From assembly GCA_947494035.1 (NCBI GenBank), contig CANLTN010000018.1:22488-86487 (forward strand): 64,000 nucleotides of DNA, read 5' to 3'. The notes beneath the pieces were generated by a model. The model did no database searches, was not told where the DNA came from, and was given only the letters and a program-made list of their open reading frames with translations. Shown here one piece after another: positions 1-8,339 of this stretch (the first letter of the stretch is position 1; each line of letters opens with the position of its first letter). Both the position numbers and the translations under genes were made by a program. Source of the stretch: Pseudovibrio sp947494035 (lineage in GTDB: Bacteria > Pseudomonadota > Alphaproteobacteria > Rhizobiales > Stappiaceae).

Positions 1-54
1 GTAGTCCTCGCCCGCGGTCAGGAAGTGTGATGCGGCCGAATTGTTCTGCGTCAT
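1..54 (-). CDS. 5' end of an unidentified gene (partial)
   Basis: A start codon on the minus strand at 54-52 is preceded by a strong GGGAGG ribosome binding site, and the frame stays open to the window edge. Only 18 residues are visible, starting MTQNNSAASHFL. I do not recognise the protein. Its promoter must lie in the short gap towards the terminator of the next gene. Confidence 0.45.
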   Translation of the reverse strand, partial: MTQNNSAASHFLTAGEDY

Positions 55-89
55 GCGTTTGCCTCCCTCACTGTGGGAGCAGCCTAACA

Positions 90-126
90 AAAAACGCGGC
101 CCCGGCAAGGGACCGCGTTTTAAAAT
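90..126 (-). terminator. Rho-independent terminator of the OmpA-lipoprotein gene
   Basis: Read on the minus strand, ACGCGGTCCC pairs with GGGGCCGCGT around a short loop and is followed by a run of six T. It lies about 20 bases after the stop codon of the lipoprotein gene. Confidence 0.8.
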
Positions 127-143
127 TTTTGCCTGTCGGGCGA

Positions 144-806
144 TTAGTTCATCGGCGACAAGATGATCTCTACACGGCGGTTCTGTGCGCGGCCAGCTTC
201 GGTTGCGTTGGAAGCAATCGGGCTGCTCATGCCGTAGCCAGCTGCGGAGATGCGTGCACCGTTAACGCCCTGATTAAACAGGTAGCTGCTGACGGAGTCT
301 GCGCGGCGCTGGGACAGGCCAATATTGAACTCGGCAGAACCGGTGTTGTCGGTGTGGCCGTAGATGTTCAGACGGGTCTGTGGGAATTCTTTCGCCACCA
401 GAGCCACACTGTTGAGCACCTGCATTGCGCGGGAGGACAGTGTTGCCTGACCAACAGCGAAGGTCACGTCGTTTGGCATGTTCAGGACGATCTGGTTGCC
501 ATTACGGGTGACGGAAACGCCGGATGACTGGAGCTGCGCACGAAGCTGCGATTCCTGACGGTCCATGTAGTTACCGATACCACCACCGAGCAGACCGCCA
601 GCAGCTGCGCCGACGAGAGCGCCTTCAACGCGTGCACTCTTGCCACCTGCAAGAGCACCAATGACAGCGCCTGTCGCTGCGCCCAGCCCCGCACCGCCTG
701 CGGTTTTGGAAATACCAGACTCACCGGTGTATGGGTTGGTTGTGGTACATGCTGCAACGGAGAGGCCAAGAACGACAGCGATCGCGGCGTGCATCAGTTT
801 TTTCAT
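144..806 (-). CDS. OmpA-family outer membrane lipoprotein (YiaD-like)
   Basis: This 220-residue protein is probably anchored in the outer membrane and binds peptidoglycan. The N-terminus is a lipoprotein signal peptide with a lipobox ending VAAC, so Cys20 is the likely lipidated residue. Residues about 36-80 are very rich in Gly and Ala and form a glycine-zipper-like segment. The C-terminal half, about 105-218, is an OmpA/MotB peptidoglycan-binding domain, seen from IYGHTDNTGS and the later LSQRRADSV and NRRVEI motifs. This order matches YiaD-type lipoproteins of the usual length. It is followed by its own terminator and appears monocistronic. The family is secure; the specific role is general envelope integrity by inference. 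Confidence 0.9.
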   Translation of the reverse strand: MKKLMHAAIAVVLGLSVAACTTTNPYTGESGISKTAGGAGLGAATGAVIGALAGGKSARVEGALVGAAAGGLLGGGIGNYMDRQESQLRAQLQSSGVSVTRNGNQIVLNMPNDVTFAVGQATLSSRAMQVLNSVALVAKEFPQTRLNIYGHTDNTGSAEFNIGLSQRRADSVSSYLFNQGVNGARISAAGYGMSSPIASNATEAGRAQNRRVEIILSPMN

Positions 807-1144
807 TTAAATTTCTCACATCGTAATTTTTGAAGGCAGATGAAACAGAATGCCTCTCACCTTACATAGAACGTTAACCCTATGAAAAGGTACTGAGCTC
901 CTAATACAAGTGCCCAACCTTGTTGTATCCTTGAATTCCACCGGGTTCCGCCCAGAAAACTGCCATTTTTGTTGAAACGCGCAGGCAATCGTGAAAATTT
1001 TCGATGAATTCAACAAAGCATTTTGACACACTAAAATTCGCCACAATCACGCAAGGAATTTTAAAGTACGCTGCTTAACGCCGTTTTTTCCAAAAAGGCG
1101 AACACTAGTGGGAACCCGAAGTAAAAATAAGAAGGTGGGGTTCC
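807..1144. other. Divergent intergenic region
   Basis: These 338 bases separate the divergent lipoprotein and carboxylesterase genes and must hold both promoters. I could not define -35/-10 boxes with confidence. The esterase start at 1145 is supported by an AAGGTGGGG ribosome binding site four bases upstream. Confidence 0.4.
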
Positions 1145-2965
1145 ATGAAAACGGCGCTTGTCCTTGCATTCAGCATTCTCAGCATAACGTGGTCATTTGC
1201 ACAAAGCCCAAACGATGGCAGTGAGTTGCTTTTTGCACCTGACCAACCTGCTCCCCCTGAGCAGCCTTGCGTTACCTTGAGCAACGATAAGAACATTTGC
1301 GGGCAGGCCGATAACAGCGGCAGCCAGCTTCTCAGCATCTTTAAGGGTGTACAGTACGGGCAAGCGGCGCGCTGGCAGCCTTCCAGCGTGTTTGATGAGT
1401 ACGAGCCCAATGGCATTGAGGCCTTACAGTATGGTGCCCGGTGCCCCCAGCCTATTAGCAAACCAGAGGATCAGATACGGGGTGAAGAAGACTGCCTTTA
1501 CCTGAACGTCTGGGCTCCAGACGGCGCGATCAAGAATTCGAGCAAGCTGCCTGTCATGGTGTTTTTCCATGGGGGTGGCTTTATGGCTGGCGGTGCAGAC
1601 CAAGTCTATCATGCTGCTAACGACGAGATCATTGAGCTTTATTCCGGCAATTCGTTTGCGGCGGATCAGAGTGTCGTGCTGGTTACCGTCAACTTCCGCC
1701 TTGGTATTTTAGGGACACTGGCGACAGACGGTATTACGGGACAAGACCCTGCCAACGGCGGCAACTACGGTTTTCAGGACCAACAGACTGCCTTGAACTG
1801 GGTGAAAAAGCATATCGAATCGTTTGGTGGCGATCCAGATCAGGTGACAATTTTTGGGGCCAGTTCCGGTGCCATGGCTGTTGGCCTGCACATGTTCAGC
1901 GCAGACAGCTCGCAGGACTTGTTCCAGGCAGGTATCATGCAAAGCAGTGCTGCAGCCTACAAATACCGCGATAAAGATGAAGGACGGGACCTCTTCTATT
2001 TCTATCTCAAGTGCCTGAGAGCGACTATTCGTAATCCAGCTTCCACTGAATGTGCGATGACGGCGCAGCTTGATGATCTGGAACAGGCAAATACCCGGCA
2101 GATCCTTCTTGCACAGGCGCTTCTTCAGGAGACACTTTCCAAGAAAGGCGTGTTCCTGAGCGGCCTGCCCGGCAGCCTTACTTTCTCTCCGATCATTGAT
2201 GGTGAGTTTCTCAAGGAACAGCCCGATGTCCAGATGGAGCAAGGAAACGACAAACCGCTCATGCTGGGATTCAACAAAGATGAGGGAGTTTTGTTTGCCA
2301 ACTCCATTGATGCGAGCGGCGACCTGAATGCGGTGACCTTCAACGGGATACTGGGGCGGGACTATGAAGACCCCATGTTGATCGTGGACCGTGATGGCTA
2401 TGCTGCTGTAACACCGGCTACAAACGGTCTGCAGCCCAGAACGCCGGCGACTGCCCTGTCCAATCTGATCGGGAACTCGGTTTTTGCGTGCCCCACTATG
2501 TCAGCCAATCTTGAGGCAGAAGCACCAAGCCAGAACACCTGGCTGTATTTCTTCGCGCAGACCTCGGTTGCAAATATTCAAGCACCACCGACCGACAGCG
2601 CATTGAACAATGTATGCGGGCCTGACAATGAGTGGGGCAATGCCTGCCATACATCAGAACTGCCATTTGTGTTCAACACCATGCCAGCAGGTGCAACGCA
2701 GGAAAATAGAGATCTGGCGGCGAAGATGAATGGGCTTTGGGCGCAATTTGCAAAGACGCCTGAGGTAGGGCCTGCAGACGACTGGATGCTGTGGACCTTG
2801 CCAGCCGTCGGCAACCCGGCAAACTTCAACGTATTGCAGGGAGCGTCTCTGGAAAACACCTATGCGGATCTTTTTGAGCAATCCGACTGTGCGTTCTGGC
2901 TAGCAGAGGTGATTGAGAAAAACGCGAATGCGATTGTTATTCCCCAGCAATTGCCAGAGGAATAA
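1145..2965 (+). CDS. Secreted type-B carboxylesterase
   Basis: The 606-residue protein has a Sec signal peptide (about residues 1-20) followed by an alpha/beta-hydrolase of the carboxylesterase type B (para-nitrobenzyl esterase/cholinesterase-like) family. The oxyanion-hole motif FFHGGGF is present. The nucleophile elbow is GASSG with S240 as nucleophile, where the family usually has GESAG. The acid residue is probably the Glu in GFNKDEGVLF, and the catalytic His is in the conserved CHTSELPFVF block. The family hydrolyses carboxylic esters; the substrate here is unknown. It is probably periplasmic or extracellular and is transcribed alone. A disulfide-rich character (several Cys in the N-terminal third) fits export. 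Confidence 0.9.
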   Translation: MKTALVLAFSILSITWSFAQSPNDGSELLFAPDQPAPPEQPCVTLSNDKNICGQADNSGSQLLSIFKGVQYGQAARWQPSSVFDEYEPNGIEALQYGARCPQPISKPEDQIRGEEDCLYLNVWAPDGAIKNSSKLPVMVFFHGGGFMAGGADQVYHAANDEIIELYSGNSFAADQSVVLVTVNFRLGILGTLATDGITGQDPANGGNYGFQDQQTALNWVKKHIESFGGDPDQVTIFGASSGAMAVGLHMFSADSSQDLFQAGIMQSSAAAYKYRDKDEGRDLFYFYLKCLRATIRNPASTECAMTAQLDDLEQANTRQILLAQALLQETLSKKGVFLSGLPGSLTFSPIIDGEFLKEQPDVQMEQGNDKPLMLGFNKDEGVLFANSIDASGDLNAVTFNGILGRDYEDPMLIVDRDGYAAVTPATNGLQPRTPATALSNLIGNSVFACPTMSANLEAEAPSQNTWLYFFAQTSVANIQAPPTDSALNNVCGPDNEWGNACHTSELPFVFNTMPAGATQENRDLAAKMNGLWAQFAKTPEVGPADDWMLWTLPAVGNPANFNVLQGASLENTYADLFEQSDCAFWLAEVIEKNANAIVIPQQLPEE

Positions 2966-3047
2966 GGTGAGCATCTTCAAGAAGTAAGGGAAAGCACTGG
3001 CGAAGCAGATGATCTCAACTATCTCACTAAGGAGCCTTAAGAAGAGA

Positions 3048-3124
3048 TGGTACAGACGAGTGGATTTGAACCACCGACCTTCGGAGCCACAATCCGACGC
3101 TCTAACCAACTGAGCTACGTCTGC
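3048..3124 (-). tRNA. tRNA-His (GTG anticodon)
   Basis: The minus strand folds into a complete cloverleaf of 77 bases including an encoded CCA end. The seven-pair acceptor stem closes with a G1-U72 wobble, the anticodon stem is TCGGA/TCCGA, and the loop carries GTG (complement at 3088-3090). The T arm is GGTGG-TTCAAAT-CCACT. The discriminator base is A73 and the base before position 1 is A, so G-1 is not encoded. That is unlike canonical bacterial tRNA-His (G-1, C73) but known for many alphaproteobacteria. Confidence 0.95.
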
Positions 3125-3279
3125 TTGCCAGTGGCGCGGAACATAGGTTCAATTTTTGAGGTTGGCAAGTCCCTTGGAACCTCAAAATGCAAAAAGTCCA
3201 CAACACTGATAAAAAATCGCTAGTTACCCACTGCAACTACGTGGTTTCACTCTGTTTTTCAGCGACTTAAACGCAAAAT

Positions 3280-3330
3280 CCTCCCGTTTGAGTTGCAAAA
3301 AGTGCTGCAATTCAAACGGGAGGAGATGTT
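3280..3330 (-). terminator. Long hairpin downstream of phasin gene, likely terminator
   Basis: TCCTCCCGTTTGA and TCAAACGGGAGGA form a 13-pair stem with further pairing inside (TTGCA/TGCAA). On the minus strand the stem is followed by TTTTG. It lies between the phasin stop and the tRNA-His gene and probably ends phasin transcription. Confidence 0.75.
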
Positions 3331-3354
3331 TTTCGTAAAAGAAATTTTTGGCGA

Positions 3355-3858
3355 TTATGCCAGTTTCATTTCTTTCATGGACTTGTCGAAGGCTTCTTTT
3401 GCAGGCTCGGATACAGTGGTTGCAAGTTTGGTTGCAGTTTCCTGCATGTCTTTCACCTGCTGGCTCACTGTGTCGTACTGCTGGCGTGTAAAAGCGGACT
3501 GAAGTTCGATGGCTTCAGACAGGCTCTTCACACTGAACAGGTCACGAATGTGCGTGAATGCCGCTTCAGAGTTTTCTTTTGCGGCGTCGACAGCCTTCAG
3601 GTTGAATTCCATGATGCTGTCGCGAGTGACTTCGATGGTTTCTTCAAGCATCGCAGTTGCTTCTTCCGAAGCAGTTTTCACTTTCGCATAACCTTCGCGC
3701 GCCTGATCGACGCTCTTTTCAGTCATTTCCTGAATAAATGCAGGTACTTCCATCTTATTCATAGCAAACACCTCATTTTCTACAGACTTGGAGGCCCTGG
3801 AAACAGTCTCTTCCGTCTTCGTCTCGGATTTAGCAGTATTAGTTTTGGCATTAGTCAT
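3355..3858 (-). CDS. Phasin (PHA granule-associated protein)
   Basis: This 167-residue, largely helical protein is rich in Lys, Glu and Ala and lacks cysteine. It shows the phasin family pattern of amphipathic helices, including EMTEKSVDQAREGYAKVK and a segment through EFNLKAVDAAKENSEAAF. Phasins coat polyhydroxyalkanoate granules in the cytoplasm. The start is preceded by an AAGGAG site. The first 30 residues are low-complexity and charged. A second phasin gene lies just upstream on the same strand, with a gap of about 300 bases that carries palindromes resembling a PHA-responsive regulator site. Family assignment is firm; which granule function it has is inference. Confidence 0.88.
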   Translation of the reverse strand: MTNAKTNTAKSETKTEETVSRASKSVENEVFAMNKMEVPAFIQEMTEKSVDQAREGYAKVKTASEEATAMLEETIEVTRDSIMEFNLKAVDAAKENSEAAFTHIRDLFSVKSLSEAIELQSAFTRQQYDTVSQQVKDMQETATKLATTVSEPAKEAFDKSMKEMKLA

Positions 3859-3961
3859 TGTAATCGCTCCTTATCGTCTTGGGAGGAACATCAAGGATCA
3901 AAAGGGAGAGACCAATCTCTCCTTAGGTCAACTTAAAACTAATATAGGAGGTTTTTTGTGC

Positions 3962-3986
3962 GTTGCAACATTATTTTGCAGTGCAA
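3962..3986. promoter_or_regulatory. Candidate PhaR-type operator upstream of phasin gene
   Basis: Two palindromes lie side by side about 105-125 bases upstream of the phasin start: GTTGCAAC at 3962-3969 and TTGCA-G-TGCAA at 3976-3986. PhaR repressors of alphaproteobacteria bind TGC/GCA-rich dyads in front of phasin genes, so an operator role is plausible. The assignment rests on pattern and position only. Confidence 0.45.
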
Positions 3987-4089
3987 CATAATGGATGTGA
4001 CTTAAGCTGCTGAAAGGAGAAAGAAAACTTTTTTATTCTTGTGGTGTAAATCGCGGTTTTACACCGGAGGGTTTTAGCGAATCACCCTA

Positions 4090-4113
4090 CATGAGGCAAA
4101 GAATCGCCTCATG
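4090..4113 (-). terminator. Perfect 8-bp stem-loop after second phasin gene
   Basis: CATGAGGC and GCCTCATG flank an eight-base loop about 50 bases after the stop codon of the second phasin gene. There is no T-run on the minus side, so termination is possible but not certain. Confidence 0.4.
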
Positions 4114-4159
4114 CCACCCTTGATTTTTCGTTGGAGACCCTGCGTCATCCAGGCATTTC

Positions 4160-4546
4160 TCAGCGGTCGCCCGCCTTCTTGGCAGCTTCCTGCACAACCT
4201 TCGTGGCCTTCTCTCCCATCTCGCGCATTTGCGCTCCATTTTGTGCCATTTGCTTATGCAGGTACTCTTGCTGCAGAGCCATCAGTTCTTCCAGATCCTG
4301 CGCCTGACACATGCGCTGCGCCAACTCAAAAGCAGAGCTCACGTTCTGCTCGGCAAATGTGAGAGCCTGACGGTGTATATCGGAGGAATCAGAGTGCATC
4401 GAGCTTGAGGCGTCCTCCATGTTGCTGACCGCGTTTTCGGTTGCATCCATGAAGTTATCAAAAGCCTTGCGTGCCTGATCGATGCTTCGATCCGCAAACT
4501 CACGCATTTGATCTGAAACTTCAAAGGGATTTTTCGTATCTGCCAT
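4160..4546 (-). CDS. Phasin family protein
   Basis: The 128-residue protein starts MADTKNPFEV and contains the phasin block FADRSIDQARKAFDNFMDA and later LMALQQEYLHKQM, as in phasin_2-type granule proteins. A longer frame extends 25 codons upstream, but the ATG at 4546 has a GGAGG site seven bases before it and gives the normal phasin N-terminus, so I chose it. It lies on the same strand as the other phasin gene but is separated by about 300 bases and a hairpin, so the two probably have separate promoters. The role is coating PHA granules. Confidence 0.87.
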   Translation of the reverse strand: MADTKNPFEVSDQMREFADRSIDQARKAFDNFMDATENAVSNMEDASSSMHSDSSDIHRQALTFAEQNVSSAFELAQRMCQAQDLEELMALQQEYLHKQMAQNGAQMREMGEKATKVVQEAAKKAGDR

Positions 4547-5129
4547 GCTCAAACCTCCACCATTGTAGATTAAGATTAGATTCTCAGTGCTGCGAGGGCT
4601 TATTCCCCCTCCTGTTTGCAACTCGTTTACTCTGTTGTGGCAATGCTATACTTAACTATAGGGAAAGAAAATAGGAGCTTAGACGAGGACCGCAGTTTAC
4701 GGTACCTTAAGTAAGCAGGGCATGGGGGTTAATTAATTTGGTGGTGCGCTTCTATTGGAATTGACAGATGCGAACTTCAGCGATCTTTTGTTAAAGTGTA
4801 AGCCTTTATCAGAATTTAGCTTTTGAAAATGCCGGTGGGTGGGTTGTCATGAAAGACAAGCTCTGGTTTTTCAAAGCTTACTGATAAGGTAGGGTGGGGC
4901 TAGAATTGGGAAAATAAACTCCTGATAGTAAAACATACCCCTGATAAATTGAGGCAGGTTTCTTTAGTAAGCTTACAGCAAAACCGCTGAAGTCGCTTAC
5001 ATGCCCGTTTCAAACCGGATATCATTCAATAGCATCGGTACCTTTGCGTCCTGATGCCTGTGAAAGAGAGTAGTTTGCGTTTCTCAACCAACCCTTTTCT
5101 GGGAAACCTTCAGAGTAAGGACCGAGCTC
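4547..5129. other. Intergenic region upstream of histidine kinase
   Basis: These 583 bases are rather AT-rich and hold no convincing gene. They contain the divergent promoters of a phasin gene and the kinase gene. No recognisable operator or RNA was found. Confidence 0.35.
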
Positions 5130-8100
5130 GTGGCTGACTTCGTCTTTAAACGCCGACAACGGCCGATCCGCTTCACATGGGAGTTGGACCGAGATGGCTG
5201 CATTCGCAGCCTTTCGAAGGAGTTCGCCGAGATTTTGGGGCCGCAGGATGCTGCTTTGATCGGCCTGCCGTTTGAAGCTGTTCGCAAGAAACTGAAAATG
5301 GGGAAGGTTCCTGCGATCTCCAAAGCCATCAAGAAACAACGCGCTGTCGTTGGCGCTACGATGCTTTGGCCTGCATGCAATTCCAACAAAGTCGTTCCTG
5401 TGGATCTGTCCGCTCAGCCAGTTGAGAGCAAAACTGGCGAGTATGACGGGCTGCGCGGATTTGGGGTTATCCGCAGTGTGGATGCAAAGGCCGCTGATGA
5501 ACCGGTAGACCCGCTTGTTGCACTTGGCAAGCTCTGGGCGACGCATAAGGTGGATGGTAAAGACACCAAGGACCTGCCTGAACCGCCTCCTAATGAGATG
5601 ATTGCAGCGCCAAGCCTTGAGTTGACGCTTGAACATGACCAGCCGGAACAGTTTACCCAAACTGACGTTGCACCAATCGATACTCCTACTGAAGCAGAAA
5701 CCGAGGCGCTTCAGGTCTCCGAACTTTTAGAAGAGCCGGTGGACGACGGTATCACCGCTCCCGGCTTTTTGCAGAGTGAACCGGAAATTCCCGAGTTGAT
5801 CATCGATTTCAACGAGGAAGAAGAGGACGACGGACAGGATTCGCAGGTCAGCGAAGCCACTGAAACGGCTGAGCAGGATGCTATTGAAGAGACTGAAACA
5901 GCTAGTGAGCCGGTTGAGGAGTTGGTTGCTGAGACTGCCACTGAGCCTGAGCCGGAAGAGCCTGTGGAGGCCGAACCTGTTTCTGTGCTGGATGAACCAG
6001 AGGCCGAAGCGCCTTTGGAAGATGGCTTACACATTGTATCAGAGGAAGAGCAGGTTAAAGCTGAAGACGATGAGGGGTATCTTCAGCTGACTGATGCGGA
6101 TGTCCTTGAAGATCCGGCTGATCCTGTGGAGATTGCAGCAACCCCTGAGGTTGAAGTCCTGCAAGAAGATATTGCCGAGCTGGTAGTGTCGGAGCAGGAA
6201 GAGCCTGAGCGTGTCGTAGCTGAAGTAGCAGGACAGGCTGGAGAGGCGCCGCCCATTCCGGCACCAAGCAGCAAAGACGATTTTGCCCGTGCCATTGCAA
6301 ACCTTCCGGATGCACCACCAAAGCAAACCAGATCCGGTCCTCGCAGCCTTGCGGAGTTGACCAGCAGCATTGTTCGTCTGGTGGACAAGCAGCCTTCTAC
6401 AAGAGAAAACACACGGCTTTCAAAGCCCGAGCAGGACGCATTTGACAAAATTGCGCGGGCACTTGGTGCAGAGAAAAAGCAGGAACCGGCTTCAGCGCCA
6501 GCTAATACCTCGAAACCCATTCCAGTAACACCCGAAGAAACGGCTGCGCTGGCTGTGGCGGAAACCAATGTGGTGGAGCCCGAAGTTGCAAGCAAGCCTG
6601 AGGCCACTGCGGATAATATCATTTCGTTGCCTGCGGACTCGGCAGCTCGCGATAAAGACGCGAAGGCTGAGAAGAAACATGGCAATGTCACCCATGTGGT
6701 GCTGCCACGTGTTCCGCCGGACATTGAAGAAGCCGCTGAGCGGGCACGTGAAAAAAATGGCCGTATTCCTGATAAGCCAATTGTTGCACCGATTGACCCG
6801 CGTCTTTTAGACCGTTTGCCAATTGGCGTTGCCATCGTTCGCGAACGTGATGTTGTGTATGCAAACGACACGCTGCTGGAATTGCTTGGCTATGACCGCT
6901 TTGAAGCGCTGAATGAAGCTGGCGGCCTTGAGGCCATCTTTGCCGAGCCGGAAGAGTGCCCTACTCCTAGCCCGCAGACTGTTGACCGAGTGGTGCATGT
7001 GCGCCTTGCCGGAGGCGGTGTGCTTTCAGCTGATGCGCGAATGCATGCGGTGCCGTGGAATGGTGCGCAAGCCCTCATGATCTCTGTGGTTGAGAAAGCA
7101 CAGGATGATACGTCTGAGGATGAGCCTTCTGTTGCCCCTCGGGCGGCGAGCGCTGGTGCGTCTGAGGCACAGGTCAAACATTTACATACACGTATTGAAG
7201 AGCTGGAGTCCGTACTGGCGACCGCTACAGATGGTGTGCTTGTGATGGACCAACGGGGCATCATCCGCAGCGCTAATCATTCTGCCGAGGCCCTGTTCAA
7301 TGCCAGTGAGGACGACCTTCTTGGCGCACCGTTTACGACGTTCCTTGCAGATGAAAGCCACATAGCTGCGCTGGATTATCTGGACGGGCTGGTCGCAAAT
7401 GGAGTTTCCAGTGTGCTCAATGATGGGCGCGAGGTGATTTGCCAGACGTTGGATGGCGACATCTTCCCGACCTTCTTGAGCATGGGACGTGTCAGCCACG
7501 CCAATGAGCGGCTGTTCTGCGCTGTTCTGCGTGACATCACCCAGTTCAAGCGCGCTGAAGAAGAGTTGGTGAGCGCACGCTACAAAGCCGAGAAAGCGAA
7601 TACCCACAAGTCCGAGTATCTGACCAAAATCAGCCACGAGATCCGAACACCTCTTTCAGCAGTCATCGGATTTTCCGAGGTGATGCAGGAAGAGCGTTTC
7701 GGCGAGCTGGGCAATGTGCGTTACAAAGAGTATGCCCGCGATATTCATCGCTCCTGCTCGCATATGCTGACCCTAATTAACGATTTGCTCGATCTGGCCA
7801 AGATCGAGGCTGGAAAGATGGATCTGGCGTTTGAGGCAGTCTCTGCAGCGGAAATCATTAATGAATGCGTCGCGTTACTACAGCCGCAAGCCAATGATCG
7901 GCGCGTGATCATTCGTGCCAGCACGCCGTTGTCCGTTCCCAAGATTGTGGCTGATCCCAAAACGCTTCGCCAGATCGCGCTGAACCTTCTTTCCAATGCC
8001 ATCAAGTTTAATCGCTCTGGTGGCCAAGTGATTGTTTCTCTTGGTCTTGATGCAAGTGGTGAAGTGCATTTGAAGGTGCGCGATACAGGTCATGGTATGT

Positions 8101-8300
8101 CCAAGGCCGATCTTGAAGCAGCACTGCAGCCGTTCAGACGACTTGATGCATCGGGGTCAACAGAAGGGTCCGGTCTTGGTCTTCCATTAACCAAAGCTCT
8201 TGTGGAAGCAAATCGTGCCTCATTTTCAATAAATTCTGAAGAGGATGAGGGTACGTTAGCCCAAGTTACCTTCCCTCCGCAGCGCGTACTGGCTGAATAG
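5130..8300 (+). CDS. Large cytoplasmic PAS histidine kinase, PleC/DivJ/PdhS-like
   Basis: The 1056-residue protein has no membrane segment. An N-terminal PAS-like part (about 10-100) is followed by a long, very acidic low-complexity linker (about 130-400). A second PAS-like segment starts near 565 (LLDRLPIGVAIV), a third spans about 700-810, and the C-terminus is a kinase core. The H box has H836 in KISHEIRTPLSAVIGFSE, followed by EERFGELGN and NDLLDLAKIEAGK, a signature shared with DivJ/PleC/PdhS cell-polarity kinases. The ATPase domain shows LNLLSNAIKFN, DTGHG and GSGLGLPL. Such kinases act on DivK/PleD-type receivers, and a PleD-like protein is encoded at 22374. The start is GTG with an AAGGA site; no upstream ATG is available in frame. 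Confidence 0.88.
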   Translation: MADFVFKRRQRPIRFTWELDRDGCIRSLSKEFAEILGPQDAALIGLPFEAVRKKLKMGKVPAISKAIKKQRAVVGATMLWPACNSNKVVPVDLSAQPVESKTGEYDGLRGFGVIRSVDAKAADEPVDPLVALGKLWATHKVDGKDTKDLPEPPPNEMIAAPSLELTLEHDQPEQFTQTDVAPIDTPTEAETEALQVSELLEEPVDDGITAPGFLQSEPEIPELIIDFNEEEEDDGQDSQVSEATETAEQDAIEETETASEPVEELVAETATEPEPEEPVEAEPVSVLDEPEAEAPLEDGLHIVSEEEQVKAEDDEGYLQLTDADVLEDPADPVEIAATPEVEVLQEDIAELVVSEQEEPERVVAEVAGQAGEAPPIPAPSSKDDFARAIANLPDAPPKQTRSGPRSLAELTSSIVRLVDKQPSTRENTRLSKPEQDAFDKIARALGAEKKQEPASAPANTSKPIPVTPEETAALAVAETNVVEPEVASKPEATADNIISLPADSAARDKDAKAEKKHGNVTHVVLPRVPPDIEEAAERAREKNGRIPDKPIVAPIDPRLLDRLPIGVAIVRERDVVYANDTLLELLGYDRFEALNEAGGLEAIFAEPEECPTPSPQTVDRVVHVRLAGGGVLSADARMHAVPWNGAQALMISVVEKAQDDTSEDEPSVAPRAASAGASEAQVKHLHTRIEELESVLATATDGVLVMDQRGIIRSANHSAEALFNASEDDLLGAPFTTFLADESHIAALDYLDGLVANGVSSVLNDGREVICQTLDGDIFPTFLSMGRVSHANERLFCAVLRDITQFKRAEEELVSARYKAEKANTHKSEYLTKISHEIRTPLSAVIGFSEVMQEERFGELGNVRYKEYARDIHRSCSHMLTLINDLLDLAKIEAGKMDLAFEAVSAAEIINECVALLQPQANDRRVIIRASTPLSVPKIVADPKTLRQIALNLLSNAIKFNRSGGQVIVSLGLDASGEVHLKVRDTGHGMSKADLEAALQPFRRLDASGSTEGSGLGLPLTKALVEANRASFSINSEEDEGTLAQVTFPPQRVLAE

Positions 8301-8339
8301 TGCGCTCCTGCGGTGGGCTGACCTTCGCAGGAGATGCAC

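Noticed and set aside
6083..6871. Ser/Ala-rich minus-strand frame inside the kinase gene
   Set aside because: It mirrors the Glu/Ala-rich linker on the opposite strand and has no ribosome binding site.
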